A stretch of DNA of 64,000 nucleotides from Phymatolithon calcareum (Eukaryota; Rhodophyta; Florideophyceae; Hapalidiales). Below the pieces are notes generated by a model. The model was given only the letters and a program-made list of their open reading frames with translations. It was not told the origin of the DNA and ran no database searches. Below are positions 63,384-64,000 of this stretch, in pieces. The first letter of the stretch is position 1. Every line of letters begins with the position of its first letter. The stretch is taken from the NCBI GenBank assembly GCA_977006965.1, contig OZ345377.1:1426001-1490000 (forward strand), read 5' to 3'. The position numbers and the translations under genes were made by a program.

Positions 63384-63961
63384 AAAATCGTTGAGGGACC
63401 TGCTCTTTAAAGACGAAGGAGAAGGCTTGGAGGCGAGCAGAAAGAGGAATATTCCTTATGATATTCCCGGGTCTACTCCCGCCATCATCATACTACCGAA
63501 AGCACGTCACCGCCAATTGGCGATTAAATGGGCATTCGGACGTTTTCCCCCATTGAGTACCACACTTCTGGAAGACAAATTCGGTGAAATCGTACCAACT
63601 CTCATGAAAAAGGTCGAAGTGTACCTTCAAAGATATCGACTAACAGAAGAGGAGACTAGTGAGACTGAAAAGGCACTTGACAAAGTACTATTCCTCACAA
63701 TCGTCTTTTATGACGACATGGAATAGACCAAGACAAAATAGAACGGCGACGCTGACATTCCTACGAACAGGACAAGTGGACTCTAAGCTTTTCCCTCCAC
63801 CTTCTCTGGAGGAGGGTTTTTGCAGCTAGGGCTACGACGATAGCAACGAGCTTTTGCGGGCTTTAACGGAGCTACCAAGGTAGTAGCATCTGAAACGCAT
63901 CTCCCTTACAGTCTTATGAGTGTTTCTGAGGGCGTTTAATAAATTCAAAATTCAAAAAAAA
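63384..63961 (+). mobile_element. 5'-truncated LINE, family A1
   Basis: Flanked by AGTCCTCTAGTGTC at 63370-63383 and 63962-63975. It carries 63385-63726 of coding sequence and the family 3' UTR with a hairpin at 63793-63816 and a poly(A). Confidence 0.92.
63385..63726 (+). CDS. LINE protein C-terminus (partial)
   Basis: Frame of 113 residues in a truncated copy: LLFKDEGEGLEASRKRN, then ARHRQLAIKWAFGRFP, PLSTTLLEDKFGE and FYDDME. Close to 46440-46803 (about 65-70 percent identical by eye). No own start. Confidence 0.7.
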   Translation, partial: KSLRDLLFKDEGEGLEASRKRNIPYDIPGSTPAIIILPKARHRQLAIKWAFGRFPPLSTTLLEDKFGEIVPTLMKKVEVYLQRYRLTEEETSETEKALDKVLFLTIVFYDDME

Positions 63962-64000
63962 AGTCCTCTAGTGTCTTTGTGACGAACACCCTCAATTGAG

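Larger units (their letters stand above)
63379..64000. mobile_element. left end of a second piggyBac-like element, interrupted by a LINE
   Basis: CTCTA|GTGTC at 63374-63383 continues, after the LINE and its target duplication, as TTTGTGACGAACACCCTCAATTGAG at 63976-64000 (given here only by its key parts: GACGAA and CCTCAATTGAG). It matches the terminal repeat of 16549-18484. The rest lies beyond the window. Confidence 0.65.

Overview
This is a eukaryotic window. The evidence is a GT-AG intron splitting a zinc-finger codon series at 5121-5246, eukaryotic transcription-factor families (C2H2 and bHLH), a nucleolar RRM protein, and many non-LTR retrotransposons flanked by target-site duplications. 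Most host genes lack introns and sit in small clusters inside a transposon-dominated landscape. Several elements (Copia, piggyBac-like, Mutator-like, PIF/Harbinger, hAT) lie next to one another or nested. This architecture fits a florideophyte red alga of the Chondrus type, but that is a low-confidence inference; oomycetes or other algae are not excluded. There is no bacterial operon structure, CRISPR array, rRNA or convincing tRNA.

Region 1 (1-9170) is relatively free of transposons. It holds a four-finger C2H2 protein with a Gln/Pro-rich tail (4257-5924, +) and a convergent bHLH protein (7099-6392, -). The DNA around both genes is studded with copies of the palindromic word ACTGTAC/GTACAGT, which is far rarer in the other 55 kb.

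Region 2 (9170-24400) is decayed repeat: a LINE 3' half with RNase H and an upstream Trp-rich small domain (11249-12328), a second such LINE (15780-16470), a piggyBac-like element (16549-18484), a hAT-type MITE (19766-20106), short LINE tails and several perfect or near-perfect palindromes (13862, 15315, 15346, 19577, 20511, 23343).

Region 3 (24412-25938) is a host gene pair: a small bacterial-type membrane protein of the DUF6010 kind (-) and a NIFK/Nop15-like RRM protein (+), divergently arranged. A 418-residue protein of unknown family follows at 29917-28661, with a truncated inverted copy at 27644-28213.

Region 4 (30470-39115) is LINE-rich. Nine LINE insertions with 11-17 bp target duplications can be delimited in the window. 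Here, too, are the tandem fold-back hairpins at 37176-37234 and 39046-39114.

Region 5 (39280-44870) is a secreted double-DUF302 gene cut by a young 4.65-kb Copia element (171-bp LTRs differing at two positions, 5-bp target duplication, one long gag-pol frame).

Region 6 (45123-64000) is a nested pile-up. It contains a LINE holding a TIR element that itself holds another LINE; Mutator-like elements, two of them with the catalytic core deleted but both coding ends kept; a PIF/Harbinger transposase with a SANT-like partner gene; Gypsy scraps; a 355-bp MITE; and a nearly intact 2.36-kb hAT element whose transposase has a single internal stop. The last bases are a piggyBac-like terminal repeat interrupted by a LINE.
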